This document shows positions 25,652 through 34,493 of a DNA stretch of 64,000 nt, in pieces. Each line of letters opens with the position of its first letter. Position 1 is the stretch's first letter. Origin of the DNA: Nostoc commune NIES-4072 (GTDB taxonomy: Bacteria > Cyanobacteriota > Cyanobacteriia > Cyanobacteriales > Nostocaceae); contig NZ_BDUD01000001.1 of assembly GCF_003113895.1 (NCBI RefSeq), positions 5,638,516 to 5,702,515 of the forward strand. Direction: 5' to 3'. Below the pieces are notes generated by a model. It did not search any database. It was not told where the DNA came from and worked only from the letters and a program-made list of their open reading frames with translations. The position numbers were made by a program, and so were the translations under genes.

Positions 25652-25746
25652 TGCCTAGTTAAAGTCCTGAGTATAATATTTTTTGTCATAGAGTAGTTTT
25701 GGAGTGCTGAGTGCCTAGTTAAAGTTTTGAGTATAATATTTTTTGT
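25652..25746. repeat. Direct repeat of 35 bases, period 60 bp
   Basis: TGCCTAGTTAAAGT...GAGTATAATATTTTTTGT occurs at 25652-25686 and 25712-25746 with two differences. It lies upstream of the pspA-type gene. The A/T core reads TATTATACT on the minus strand, which resembles a -10 element. Confidence 0.75.
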
Positions 25747-25877
25747 TTTAGGGGCAGTAAACAAACAATATTTTGTTTCTACCACTTAGCAGAGGCTAAA
25801 CACCCCACTACTGCTAACAGAACTCAGCACTCATTGACTCAGGACTGTTATCTCATGGTATCGTAGATTTTTGCAAC

Positions 25878-27242
25878 TTATGGCTGCTGAACCCGTGCCG
25901 TGATTCCCCTTGCCTGTAACAATTTCAGATGTTGTTCTACTTGCTTTTTAGTCTTAAAAGCACCCAAATAAACTAATTCTTTGTTGGGTGATAAATAAGC
26001 ATCGGGAATTACTTGCCGTGCTGATGCCAAAGCCCCATCTTTATTATCTATCACTACATGATAGAACCCATCTGTTGCTGGTTTGATTTCAGCATCCAGC
26101 TTTGGTAAGGTTGCAATTGGCTTAGGTGAGGTTTTTGCCGTTGAAGTGGGAGGCAAATTCAGGGGAGGCAACGGCTGTACTGTCGGTACTGGTGCTAAAG
26201 CGATCGGATTTGTCGATTTTAGGGCTGTGTTAGGTTCAGGCAATGGCGCTTGAGGATTTGCGGGGTTTTGAGGAACGACTGGATTAGGCACTACTGCGAG
26301 GGTTGGTTGGACTTTGGGTTTTAAGCCAACTACATCATTGGGGTCTCTCACCTCAGGAAACTCTTGAGCAGCTAGATTTGGATACTTGGGTATAGATGTG
26401 CTTGGTGGTTGGATCTGAGGTTGGACATTACTCCCAACTTCCTGAGTATTTTCTGGTGTAGGAGACGAGTTCCCATTAAACAACTTACCTAAATTCCATT
26501 CTGGTAAGCTTTTAGGATTGAACACTATATAACCCAAGGTAAGACTCGCTACCAATAGCAGCAACATCGAGCCGATACCCATAGGTGATAGCAGACTATC
26601 GCTAGAACTGTTTGGTTTTTTGGTTTCTAGTTGTTCTTCTGTCAGACTTCGCAGCAGTGCTTCACTAGATTCCAAATAGTCATCTGGGTGCTTAGGGGTG
26701 TCATCTGGCTGCAAAAGGTTTTCGCTCTTAGTATCTTTAACGATTGCTGGCACTATGCTGCTACTAAAGTTGGGCGGCGGCGGGGGAAGTGGAGTTTGTG
26801 TTTTAACATAATCAGAGACGGAGGGCACCTTAAGATTATTTAGTTCCTCAATTTTTGGCATAGCTGACGCTGGGTTTTTTTGAGGATTCACAGCTAGAGA
26901 AGATGTCGTTGGTACGTCAATTTTTTCCGTAGCTGGCGCTGAACTTCTCTGAAGATTCACGGGTACGGATGTGGGTGACACGTTAGGTTTAATGACCGTG
27001 ACTGATGAATGAGTTGTGCCCGATGTTGTAGGGATGGCAGTTAACGGCTGAGATTGACTGCTCATGTAAGTTGCAACACGAGGCTGCTTTGCTGCCACCA
27101 AACCAGTTCGCGTGCGTCGGTATCGAGCTAACTCTTGATCTAGCGGCACTTCTAAACTCGCTAGCGCTGCTGCTAGTGCTGGTTTCAACCCAGGTGTTTT
27201 AGACGATTGAGTACCGGAATCATTCAGGGGGTTTTGAGTCAT
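25878..27242 (-). CDS. SPOR-domain membrane protein
   Basis: A 454-aa bitopic membrane protein. The cytoplasmic N-terminal half is Pro/Ser/Thr-rich and probably disordered. One transmembrane segment follows (MGIGSMLLLLVASLTLGYIVF, residues about 220-240), then a Pro-rich spacer and a C-terminal SPOR-like domain (FYHVVIDNKDGALAS...LVYLGAFKTKKQVEQHLKLL). SPOR domains bind denuded peptidoglycan at division or septal sites, so a role in cell wall or septum work is inferred. It lies divergent from the dciA gene, sharing a 200-bp gap. Confidence 0.82.
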   Translation of the reverse strand: MTQNPLNDSGTQSSKTPGLKPALAAALASLEVPLDQELARYRRTRTGLVAAKQPRVATYMSSQSQPLTAIPTTSGTTHSSVTVIKPNVSPTSVPVNLQRSSAPATEKIDVPTTSSLAVNPQKNPASAMPKIEELNNLKVPSVSDYVKTQTPLPPPPPNFSSSIVPAIVKDTKSENLLQPDDTPKHPDDYLESSEALLRSLTEEQLETKKPNSSSDSLLSPMGIGSMLLLLVASLTLGYIVFNPKSLPEWNLGKLFNGNSSPTPENTQEVGSNVQPQIQPPSTSIPKYPNLAAQEFPEVRDPNDVVGLKPKVQPTLAVVPNPVVPQNPANPQAPLPEPNTALKSTNPIALAPVPTVQPLPPLNLPPTSTAKTSPKPIATLPKLDAEIKPATDGFYHVVIDNKDGALASARQVIPDAYLSPNKELVYLGAFKTKKQVEQHLKLLQARGITARVQQP

Positions 27243-27330
27243 GGCCTCTGTGCCTCAAACGTAGATTGCTGGAATTAACTGACATTTAGATATATTTGTG
27301 ACAATAGTAGCGAAAATTATCTAAATAGAT

Positions 27331-27385
27331 AGATTGGGAATTGGGCATGGGGCATTGGGCATTGGGCATTAGTTATTCTCTCTCC
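27331..27385. repeat. CATTGGG heptamer array
   Basis: Five or so units of GGGCATT/GGGAATT type. They create an artificial N-terminal extension of the dciA frame. Confidence 0.85.
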
Positions 27386-27439
27386 CCCATCTCCCTCATC
27401 TCCCTCATCTCCCCGACTCCCCACTCCCCATTTTTAACG

Positions 27440-27979
27440 ATGTCGTTGAAATCAATTAATGATATTTTGGGCGTTCTAGAAAAGCAGGCTAAATGGCAAG
27501 AGCAACCATTTCAACGCCTGCTCAAGTTTTGGCCAGAAGTTGTTGGCCCAGTGGTTGCCGCAAATACTCGACCATTGTCGATTCAGCGCGATGTTTTGTC
27601 GGTAGCAACTTCTAGTGCTGCTTGGGCGCAAAACCTGACTTTTGGCCGTTCGTCTCTGCTTTTAAAGTTGAATAAAAACCTGGCAACACCTTTGGTTGAT
27701 ATTCGCTTCTCTACTGCTAACTGGCAGAATCCATTGGTGGAGAGAAAACAGCAACAAACGGTTTCGCCCCATGAGCATCCCAGTTATCTTGGTGATGAGA
27801 TTAGCCGCCCTGATGTAACATCCACTAAGGATGTAAATGCTGCTTTTGGGCATTGGACGAAGATCATGCGATCGCGATCGCATGGCTTACCTCTTTGTCC
27901 CCAGTGTCAATCTCCCACCCCACCCGGCGAACTCCAGCGCTGGGAAGTCTGTTCTGTCTGTGCTGCTAAACAGTTTTAA
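27440..27979 (+). CDS. dciA: DciA family (DUF721) helicase-loading protein
   Basis: A 179-aa DUF721 protein. The core (INDILGVLEKQAKWQEQPF, FWPEVVGPVVAANTRPLSIQRDVLSVA) is the KH-like domain of DciA, the widespread loader of the replicative helicase DnaB in bacteria lacking DnaC. The C-terminus has a CPQC...CSVC pair that could bind zinc, which is common in cyanobacterial members. The start at 27440 (MSLKSINDILG) is set because the open frame to 27341 is built from heptamer-repeat sequence. A HIP1-like run sits within the gene at about 27870. Confidence 0.85.
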   Translation: MSLKSINDILGVLEKQAKWQEQPFQRLLKFWPEVVGPVVAANTRPLSIQRDVLSVATSSAAWAQNLTFGRSSLLLKLNKNLATPLVDIRFSTANWQNPLVERKQQQTVSPHEHPSYLGDEISRPDVTSTKDVNAAFGHWTKIMRSRSHGLPLCPQCQSPTPPGELQRWEVCSVCAAKQF

Positions 27980-28426
27980 ATTGAAAGTAAAATAGTTTAG
28001 CGATTATTCTTTGAACAAAATTTATCCTCAAGAAACTTGCTGTTTCACATAAATATAATTTTAATTCTTTAGAAAAAATATTTTTTACTGCTAAAATATG
28101 TCTAATGTGGTATAAAAAGCAGACTATTTATCTGAATTTATATGCCTTTAGCTATCCTTAAGGAGGAAGTTAAAAGGCTAAATAAATCAAAAGCTTCAGT
28201 TTTAGTCTTGATCCCTAATAAGTTTTAGCCAAAAACCATAGGTAACCACTCTAGGAATTATTGAAAAATATAACAAGAATATAAAAATATCCTAAAGTTT
28301 ATTTTTTCGTCGGGATCGCTGAAACCTATAGAAAATAATGGCTTTTTGGCATTTATCTGTCTTTATATATAGAAGCAAAATATAAAGATGAAATTCAGCC
28401 GGAAACGGCACTAAAGATGAATCCAA
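27980..28426. other. AT-rich intergenic region
   Basis: No convincing gene; a 28-codon frame at 28143 is too short to support. The 15-mer TTTTTCGTCGGGATC at 28303-28317 recurs at 43800-43814. Confidence 0.5.
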
Positions 28427-28741
28427 ATGAAACCCATTAAATTTTTAGCATCTGCCTGTAAATATTGCCGTCATTACCAGCCAGAGGGTCGCCGTGGCGG
28501 AACGTGTCAGCAATTGGGAGCACCAGTTCAAGCAACTTGGAAGGCTTGCTCTTTGGCGCTTCCACCTTTTGCACCTTCTTGGGAAACCTTGGAGGATGCT
28601 TGGAGTTTGCCAGATGTAGCCCCAGTTTTAACATCTTCTCATTCTTTAGTCTCAGATTTAGACAATGCTGTTCTTGCCCCTATTGAGGAAATAGCTGCCT
28701 CTATATCTGAACAGCTAAAGACTAAAGCAGTCGTTATTTAG
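28427..28741 (+). CDS. Cyanobacterial small Cys-motif protein
   Basis: A 104-aa protein. Its N-terminal third carries four cysteines in CKYCRHYQ, GGTCQQLG and TWKAC, a pattern consistent with a zinc or disulfide site. The rest is a soluble helix-rich tail (EIAASISEQLKTKA). The family appears restricted to cyanobacteria as far as I can judge, with no function known to me. A strong bidirectional terminator lies between it and menB, which faces it from the other strand. Confidence 0.75.
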   Translation: MKPIKFLASACKYCRHYQPEGRRGGTCQQLGAPVQATWKACSLALPPFAPSWETLEDAWSLPDVAPVLTSSHSLVSDLDNAVLAPIEEIAASISEQLKTKAVVI

Positions 28742-28829
28742 TCATCCATTATTACTGAACTAATTTTGTAGTTTGCTTAAGATAAGATTTTTTTTTAAGA
28801 TTTTTAGTGCTGTAAACGTTGATATCTAT

Positions 28830-28862
28830 AAAAATCGCACCTTGGTAGAGGGTGCGATTTTT
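28830..28862. terminator. Bidirectional rho-independent terminator
   Basis: A perfect 11-bp stem AAAATCGCACC/GGGTGCGATTTT-type with flanking A and T runs between two convergent genes. Confidence 0.93.
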
Positions 28863-28868
28863 GCAGTT

Positions 28869-29702
28869 TTAAGGTAACCAAGGAAAAGAGCGAAAATCTG
28901 GTGGACGCTTTTCAAGAAAGGCTTGTTTGCCCTCAGACCCTTCTTCTGTCATGTAGTAAAGTAGGGTGGCATTACCAGCAAGTTCTTGTAAACCAGCTTG
29001 TCCATCACAATCAGCGTTGAACGCAGCTTTGAGACACCGAATTGCGATCGGACTTTTTTCTAAAATCTCTTGTGCCCATTGAATACCTTCAGCTTCTAGT
29101 TGCTCGACTGGGACGACACAATTAATTAAGCCCATTTCTAGCGCTTGTTGTGCATCATATTGACGGCAGAGAAACCAAATTTCTCTAGCTTTTTTTTGTC
29201 CCACAACGCGGGCGAGATAGCTGGCTCCAAAACCACCGTCGAAACTGCCGACTTTCGGGCCAGTCTGTCCGAAAATAGCGTTATCGGCGGCAATGGTAAG
29301 GTCGCAAATTAAGTGTAGGACATGTCCACCACCGATCGCATATCCAGCTACTAAAGCAATCACCACTTTCGGCATGGAACGAATCAGGCGTTGTAAGTCC
29401 AATACATTCAAGCGAGGGATGCCAGTATCGTCCACATAACCCGCATGTCCCCGCACACTTTGATCGCCACCAGAACAGAAGGCATATTTTCCATCTGTAT
29501 GTGGCCCATAGCCAGTAAATAAGACGACGCCAATAGTAGTATCTTCACGAGCATTACAGAAAGCATCATACAGTTCAAAGACTGTTTCAGGACGGAAAGC
29601 ATTGCGTTTATGGGGACGGTTGATGGTGATTTTTGCAATACCATCAGTTTTTTGATACAGAATGTCTTCGTAGGTTTTGGCAGTTTGCCAGTTAATTTGC
29701 AT
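28869..29702 (-). CDS. menB: 1,4-dihydroxy-2-naphthoyl-CoA synthase
   Basis: MenB, 277 aa, a crotonase-fold enzyme that closes the second ring of o-succinylbenzoyl-CoA to give DHNA-CoA in phylloquinone (vitamin K1) synthesis; in cyanobacteria phylloquinone is the photosystem I A1 acceptor. The signature is complete: [74 protein letters not shown], and the C-terminal [14 protein letters not shown]. It corresponds closely to characterised cyanobacterial MenB in length and motifs. It is monocistronic, with a terminator behind it. Confidence 0.97.
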   Translation of the reverse strand: MQINWQTAKTYEDILYQKTDGIAKITINRPHKRNAFRPETVFELYDAFCNAREDTTIGVVLFTGYGPHTDGKYAFCSGGDQSVRGHAGYVDDTGIPRLNVLDLQRLIRSMPKVVIALVAGYAIGGGHVLHLICDLTIAADNAIFGQTGPKVGSFDGGFGASYLARVVGQKKAREIWFLCRQYDAQQALEMGLINCVVPVEQLEAEGIQWAQEILEKSPIAIRCLKAAFNADCDGQAGLQELAGNATLLYYMTEEGSEGKQAFLEKRPPDFRSFPWLP

Positions 29703-30050
29703 TGTTATGGAGTGCGCTGTTGCTTCAAGAATTTTATCGCGGACGTAGGGACATGCGATACCTGCGGTGGGCTACGCCTACGCACTCCGTAAAATAATTA
29801 TGGCTACGAATAAAGTTTCTCGAAGTGAAGAAGCATTTATAGACGCGCAAGTATATCAGAAGCGGTGGAAGAAGGAGTGCGATCGCTCCTCCTCCGAATG
29901 TTAAAACGACTATTTGGTGAAATTGCTGAGGAAAGTTAAAAGCATTAGCTGTATTTGATTTTTGAAAAAAATCAGTACCCTCCGAAAAGGCTTCTTGCCG
30001 ACTCCCGACTCCCTGTCTACGCAAATAATTTCAAAAATCAAAGCGGACTG
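29703..30050. other. Intergenic region with dispersed repeats
   Basis: Contains a GC-rich palindromic repeat (GCGGTGGGCTACGCCTACGC-like, near 29765) and, at 30040-30056, an AATCAAAGCGGACTGCTATAG repeat end. No gene was recognised. Confidence 0.5.
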
Positions 30051-30107
30051 CTATAGATGCTTAAGCTGTTGAAATCTTTCTCCCTCAGACAAACCAAAGA
30101 CGGTCAT
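30051..30107 (-). pseudogene. 18-codon truncated gene start behind terpene synthase
   Basis: On the minus strand an ATG at 30107 is preceded by AGGAG-type Shine-Dalgarno sequence at good spacing, 38 bp downstream of the terpene synthase stop. The frame (MTVFGLSEGERFQQLKHL) ends after 18 residues at a TAG. That stop sits at the end of the dispersed repeat CTATAGCAGTCC, so a repeat insertion probably cut a real gene short. Its identity is unknown. Confidence 0.4.
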
Positions 30108-30145
30108 CTAACTCTCCTTTTTTATTTGTAAGCTATACTATTTAA

Positions 30146-31120
30146 TTAATATTTAGCTAGCTCCAGCATTTCTACAGTTTTGTAGCGAGCAGTGAAGGAA
30201 TACCAATCGAGGTTCCCACGTATCCAAGCATGAATTCCTAATATATATTTTGCCAATTCAGTATCTATTTCTTCTCCAAAAGATAGAATATTTGCTTCCA
30301 AATGTAACAACTTTTGTATTTCATTATCGTGCATTTTTGTAGCAAGCTTCATTGCTTCTTTTAAAGAAATTTTGTGTTGGCAATGTAATACAAATACTAA
30401 ATTATGAACATGACCAGTTGCCAATTCTCTAGATAATGAAAAGATATCATTAGACCAGCCAAGAAGGTTATTTGTAATTTCATTAAGTTGTTTAAAAATA
30501 TCCTGTTGTCGTAAAAAATCAGGAATTATCAACTGATTACAAAGTTCAATTAATGGCAAGGCAACATCTGCACCTGCGCTTAACCTACGCATTTCAATAT
30601 AAGTGTCCATATCGGGTACAATTCCATCTACACGGTTATTTGCTTCCTCAAAACAACCGGATAAATATTTCTCAAAGCCGCAGATAAAATAATTTAACCA
30701 TTTCAGGCTTGCTTTTTCAAGCATCCGTTCTCGTAAGTTACTTAAAGCACGACTAAGAGGTATATCGTGGCTTGTAACTTGTGCCCCTTTCAATATTTCT
30801 ATAAATCTCTTGTGAAAAGCTTTTAGAGATTCAGGTTTTGTTTTCAAGTCTGATAGATCGCATTGATCATCCCAAATAAATAGCCAACTTAACCAGTCAT
30901 TTGCTATCTTCAGCTCTTGAAAGTTGCAATAAGGATAGGTAGTAGCTGCCATCAAAAAGAATTTAGACTTGCAGAAACGCTGATAAGATGATTCATTTGC
31001 CAGAAGATTAAAACCAAGTACCCATTCAAGAGCATACTCTTCTAAAACATCAATATTTGTATTGATTTGCGATGAGAAAGGACAGAACAAATCGGCAGAA
31101 ATTAATTTTTCCATAACCAA
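30146..31120 (-). CDS. Class I terpene synthase (sesquiterpene cyclase type)
   Basis: A 324-aa terpene cyclase. The Mg-binding acidic motif DDQCD is at residues 84-88. The NSE triad is complete as NDIFSLSRE (N224, S228, E232), and a C-terminal RY pair lies in SFTARYKTVE. Length and motifs fit bacterial sesquiterpene cyclases that fold and cyclise farnesyl diphosphate; the product cannot be read from sequence. Nostoc strains are known to make germacrene- and selinene-type products with such enzymes, sometimes with a P450 next door. None is present here, but a truncated reading frame sits directly downstream. The start is at 31120, or at the second Met two codons later. Confidence 0.9.
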   Translation of the reverse strand: MVMEKLISADLFCPFSSQINTNIDVLEEYALEWVLGFNLLANESSYQRFCKSKFFLMAATTYPYCNFQELKIANDWLSWLFIWDDQCDLSDLKTKPESLKAFHKRFIEILKGAQVTSHDIPLSRALSNLRERMLEKASLKWLNYFICGFEKYLSGCFEEANNRVDGIVPDMDTYIEMRRLSAGADVALPLIELCNQLIIPDFLRQQDIFKQLNEITNNLLGWSNDIFSLSRELATGHVHNLVFVLHCQHKISLKEAMKLATKMHDNEIQKLLHLEANILSFGEEIDTELAKYILGIHAWIRGNLDWYSFTARYKTVEMLELAKY

Positions 31121-31977
31121 TATAGTTATTAAAAATATCCAATATACATTTTTGGAAATAACTTCTTCGATACCAGTTTTGATGTATGCAGTTCAGAAAT
31201 TATCTTTGCATCAAAATTCTGATAAAGAATATATAAATTTTCCAAGACTTAACTATTTATTGTTATTTCTTTTTCTAAAAAAGATATCCGAAATCATACT
31301 AAAATTAAATTTTAAAAAAATATTATTTACATAAGTAGGTGTTCAGGATAAATACAGATAACATGCTTACAGAGTCAGTAAGAGGTAAGTGGCAGGAATA
31401 TTATTTCTATAAAAAATATACTACTTGTCTAAAACAACAAGAGTATTAATAACTAACTTCATAACGATCGCCTTTATAAAAAATATTGTTCAGTAGCAAT
31501 ATTAAATTCAATTAACACTACTTTTTTTAAAGGAAAAGGGTAATAATAACTAATTTCAAGCCAATCGCCTTCATGAAAGAGGATATTCATCTGTAGTCAA
31601 GATGAAGATTAACAGTGAACAGTGAACAGTGAACAGTAAACAGTTATCAGTGATCTATTTATCCCTGGGTTTAAGTCCCCCACAAAGAGGTGGAATGCGT
31701 TGGTGGCGGGTCTAAATCCCCCACCATACGCTTTCAGGACTGATAACTGATAACTGATAACTGATTTAATGACTCATGTTCATACTGTAGCGATCGCTCC
31801 TGCGGTCGCATAGAGTAATTTATTGTGAAAATGTTGCTGTTATCAGAGTTTTTGGGAACTATAGGATTATTAGGCTAAAGATTTGTCAGTCAGTCCGCCA
31901 ATAAAGCAAAGGTGACTTAGCTGCGATCGCAGAGCCAATAGTGAATAAGTAACAAGGAGTTAAATTCAGTTAAATAC
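31121..31977. other. Intergenic region with heptamer arrays
   Basis: AT-rich, with repeat array 31608-31765. Apparent short frames (for example 31062-31334) have the composition of non-coding sequence. Confidence 0.5.
31608..31765. repeat. Complementary heptamer arrays around a G/C-rich repeat
   Basis: GTGAACA units (31611-31648) on the left and TGATAAC units (31737-31765) on the right carry complementary CAGTTATCAG segments. Between them lies a repeat of the GACTTAAACCC/GGTCTAAATCCCC class that is also seen near 10515 and 61775. The whole could fold into one long hairpin. Confidence 0.7.
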
Positions 31978-33297
31978 ATGAATTACAAGACAGATATAAA
32001 AACGTTTGATTTACCAGAAGATAGTTTCATTCTAGTGGTAGATGATACTACTACAAACTTAGAAATTGTCTTTAACATATTAACTAATGGAGGTTTTAAC
32101 GTTACGACAGAAAATAATGGAGAAAATGCAATAAAGCAAGTTGAATATAATCCCCCTGATTTGATTTTATTAGATGTAGTGATGCCGGGTATAGATGGGT
32201 TTGAAACCTGCAAAAGACTGAAACAAAACTCATCTATTTGTGATATTCCAGTAATTTTTATGACGGCGGATTCTGATACTGACAGTAAGGTAAAAGGTCT
32301 AAATATAGGGGCAGTTGATTACATTACCAAGCCTTTTCATGAAGAAGAATTATTAGCTAGAATTAAAACCCATCTTAAATTACGAAATCTCACAAAAAAT
32401 TTAGAAAAACGAGTTACAGAAAGGACAGCAGCCTTATCTAGGGCATTAAAAGACTTACAAGAGTCTCAACTTCAGCTTGTACAAACAGAAAAAATGTCTG
32501 CCCTTGGTGAATTAGTAGCAGGAGTTGCTCATGAAATTAATAATCCAGTTGGTTTTATTCATGGTAATCTTCAACATGCTTCAGCATATTTTCAAGACAT
32601 GAGTAACATTATTAACCTTTATCAACAACATTATCCTAATCCTGTCCCAGAAATTAAAGAGGAAATTGCAGCAATAGATTTGAAGTATATGCTTGCCGAT
32701 TTACCTAACTTAATTTCTTCTATGAAAGAGGGTGTTCAGCGCATTCGCGACATTAGTATCAGTCTGAGAAACTTTTCTCGAGCAGATAGCGATCGCAAAG
32801 TTTATTGCAACATTCATGATGGCATTGATAGCACAATCATGATTCTCAAACATCGCTTAAAAGCATCCGAGGATCATCCCGATATTCAGGTAATTAGAGA
32901 TTATGATAACTTGCCAGAAATAGAATGCTTTGTCGGACAACTAAATCAGGTATTTATGAACTTATTAGCTAATGCTATTGATGCTTTAGAGGAGTCGAAT
33001 GTAGGACGACCGTATGTTGAAATTGAAGCAAATCCCAATCAAGTTTTAATTCAGACTAGCCTCACTGAAAACAAAAAACATATTTTGATTCGGATTAAAG
33101 ATAATGGCGTGGGAATGTCACCTGATGTCCAGCAAAAAATCTTTGATCATTTATTCACCACTAAACCTGTGGGTCAAGGCACAGGTTTAGGATTATCAAT
33201 TGCTCGTCAAATTGTTGTCGAGAAACATGGAGGAACTCTGGAAGTAAATTCAGCACCAAGACAAGGTTCAGAGTTCATCATTAAGCTTCCTATCTGA
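31978..33297 (+). CDS. Receiver-domain histidine kinase
   Basis: A 439-aa hybrid kinase with an N-terminal receiver. In order: receiver (LVVDD near residue 20, phospho-acceptor Asp66 in LILLDVVMPGIDG, Lys118), a coiled-coil linker, HisKA with His185 in AGVAHEINNPVGF, and an HATPase_c domain with the N-box (NLLANAIDAL), G1 (DNGVGM), F-box (IFDHLFTTK) and G2 (GQGTGLGLSIA). It can accept a phosphate from another kinase at its receiver and then signal by its own kinase core. It is the first gene of a three-gene operon with a FIST sensor and a paralogous kinase. Confidence 0.92.
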   Translation: MNYKTDIKTFDLPEDSFILVVDDTTTNLEIVFNILTNGGFNVTTENNGENAIKQVEYNPPDLILLDVVMPGIDGFETCKRLKQNSSICDIPVIFMTADSDTDSKVKGLNIGAVDYITKPFHEEELLARIKTHLKLRNLTKNLEKRVTERTAALSRALKDLQESQLQLVQTEKMSALGELVAGVAHEINNPVGFIHGNLQHASAYFQDMSNIINLYQQHYPNPVPEIKEEIAAIDLKYMLADLPNLISSMKEGVQRIRDISISLRNFSRADSDRKVYCNIHDGIDSTIMILKHRLKASEDHPDIQVIRDYDNLPEIECFVGQLNQVFMNLLANAIDALEESNVGRPYVEIEANPNQVLIQTSLTENKKHILIRIKDNGVGMSPDVQQKIFDHLFTTKPVGQGTGLGLSIARQIVVEKHGGTLEVNSAPRQGSEFIIKLPI

Positions 33298-33335
33298 AAA
33301 TCATAGTACAAATAATTCTCCATATAGATAAATTT

Positions 33336-34487
33336 ATGTTTAAAGCAGTAGTCGGTCACAGTAACGATCCAGATTCTCTATCAGCAGTTGAAGAAGTTAT
33401 TCAGCAATGTATCACTTTTCTTGCAGGAGATATACCGAAAGCGGGGATTCTTTTTGCTGCAATTGACTTTGAGCATTCTCTAATTTTGCAGCAAATTCAT
33501 CAGGCTTTTCCGGGGATTGAGTTGATTGGTGGGACAACAGATGGAGAAATTTCTTCAGTCTTAGAGTTTCAGCAGGACTCAATCACGTTAATGTTATTTT
33601 GCTCAGACGAAGTTGAAATTTATGCAGGAGTTGGACGCAAAGTTTCAGGTGATCCAATTACTGCAACTAAACAAGCTGTGGAGCAAGCCAAAGCCAAAAG
33701 TACCGCAGAGCCAAAGCTATGTTTAACTCATCCAGAGAGCCTCACAATTAGTGGTGTGTCTATATTGAATGGCTTAAAATTATCTCTTGGGCAACATGTG
33801 CCAATATTCGGTGGTTTGGCAGGCGATCAGTCAAGATATCAAAATACATATCAATTTTTTCAAACAGAAGTATTAAGTGATTCTGTACCAATTCTGATTT
33901 TTTCTGGCACAATATTGTTTTCCCACGCTGTTGCAAGTGGTTGGCATCCCATTGGTCAAACAAGTAAAGTAACTAAGGTGGATAAGAACATACTCTATGA
34001 AATAGATGGTAAGCCAGCTTTAGATTTTTATCATCATTATCTTGGTTTACTTCCTCCTTCAATGGAATATCCACTAGCAGTGTTTGATCAGAATGGAGAA
34101 AATTTTTATATAAGAGCACCTATTAGTTACAATCAAGAATCTGGTAGCATAACCTTTTTTGGAGATATTCCCGATCAAGCAGTTATTCAAATTTCAGAAG
34201 CAGCTTATGAAGATATTTTGGCAGCTTCCAAAGCATCATTCATGAATGCTTTAGATAATTATCAAGGTACAGAACCTAGTGCTGTTTTGTTCTTTTCATG
34301 TGTAGCTCGTCGGCAAATACTGGGTACGAGGGCACAAGAAGAGTATCAGAATACGAAAGTTCCTCTGACTGGCTATTTACCTGCCTGTGGATTTTATTCT
34401 TATGGAGAAATTGCTCCTATAGATCGAATTAGCCAAACGCAATTTCACAATGAAACTTTTGTAACTTTAATTTTGGGAAATCGGTAG
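33336..34487 (+). CDS. FIST-domain sensory protein
   Basis: A 383-aa protein with FIST_N (AGILFAAIDFEHSLILQQIHQAFPGIELIGGTTDGEIS) and FIST_C (PSAVLFFSCVARRQILG...PLTGYLPACGFYSYGEIAP) domains. FIST domains are predicted to bind small ligands, perhaps amino acids, and are often found beside signalling genes. There is no membrane segment, so it probably works in the cytoplasm. It sits 38 bp behind the receiver kinase and 6 bp before a second kinase, which suggests it feeds a ligand signal to one or both. Confidence 0.88.
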   Translation: MFKAVVGHSNDPDSLSAVEEVIQQCITFLAGDIPKAGILFAAIDFEHSLILQQIHQAFPGIELIGGTTDGEISSVLEFQQDSITLMLFCSDEVEIYAGVGRKVSGDPITATKQAVEQAKAKSTAEPKLCLTHPESLTISGVSILNGLKLSLGQHVPIFGGLAGDQSRYQNTYQFFQTEVLSDSVPILIFSGTILFSHAVASGWHPIGQTSKVTKVDKNILYEIDGKPALDFYHHYLGLLPPSMEYPLAVFDQNGENFYIRAPISYNQESGSITFFGDIPDQAVIQISEAAYEDILAASKASFMNALDNYQGTEPSAVLFFSCVARRQILGTRAQEEYQNTKVPLTGYLPACGFYSYGEIAPIDRISQTQFHNETFVTLILGNR

Positions 34488-34493
34488 AAGCTA

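Noticed and set aside
28143..28229. 28-codon frame with a GGAGG inside
   Set aside because: Too short and without recognisable features; the GGAGG lies inside rather than before the frame.
31062..31334. 90-aa plus-strand frame overlapping the terpene synthase start
   Set aside because: Overlaps the real gene and is AT-rich with no domain.
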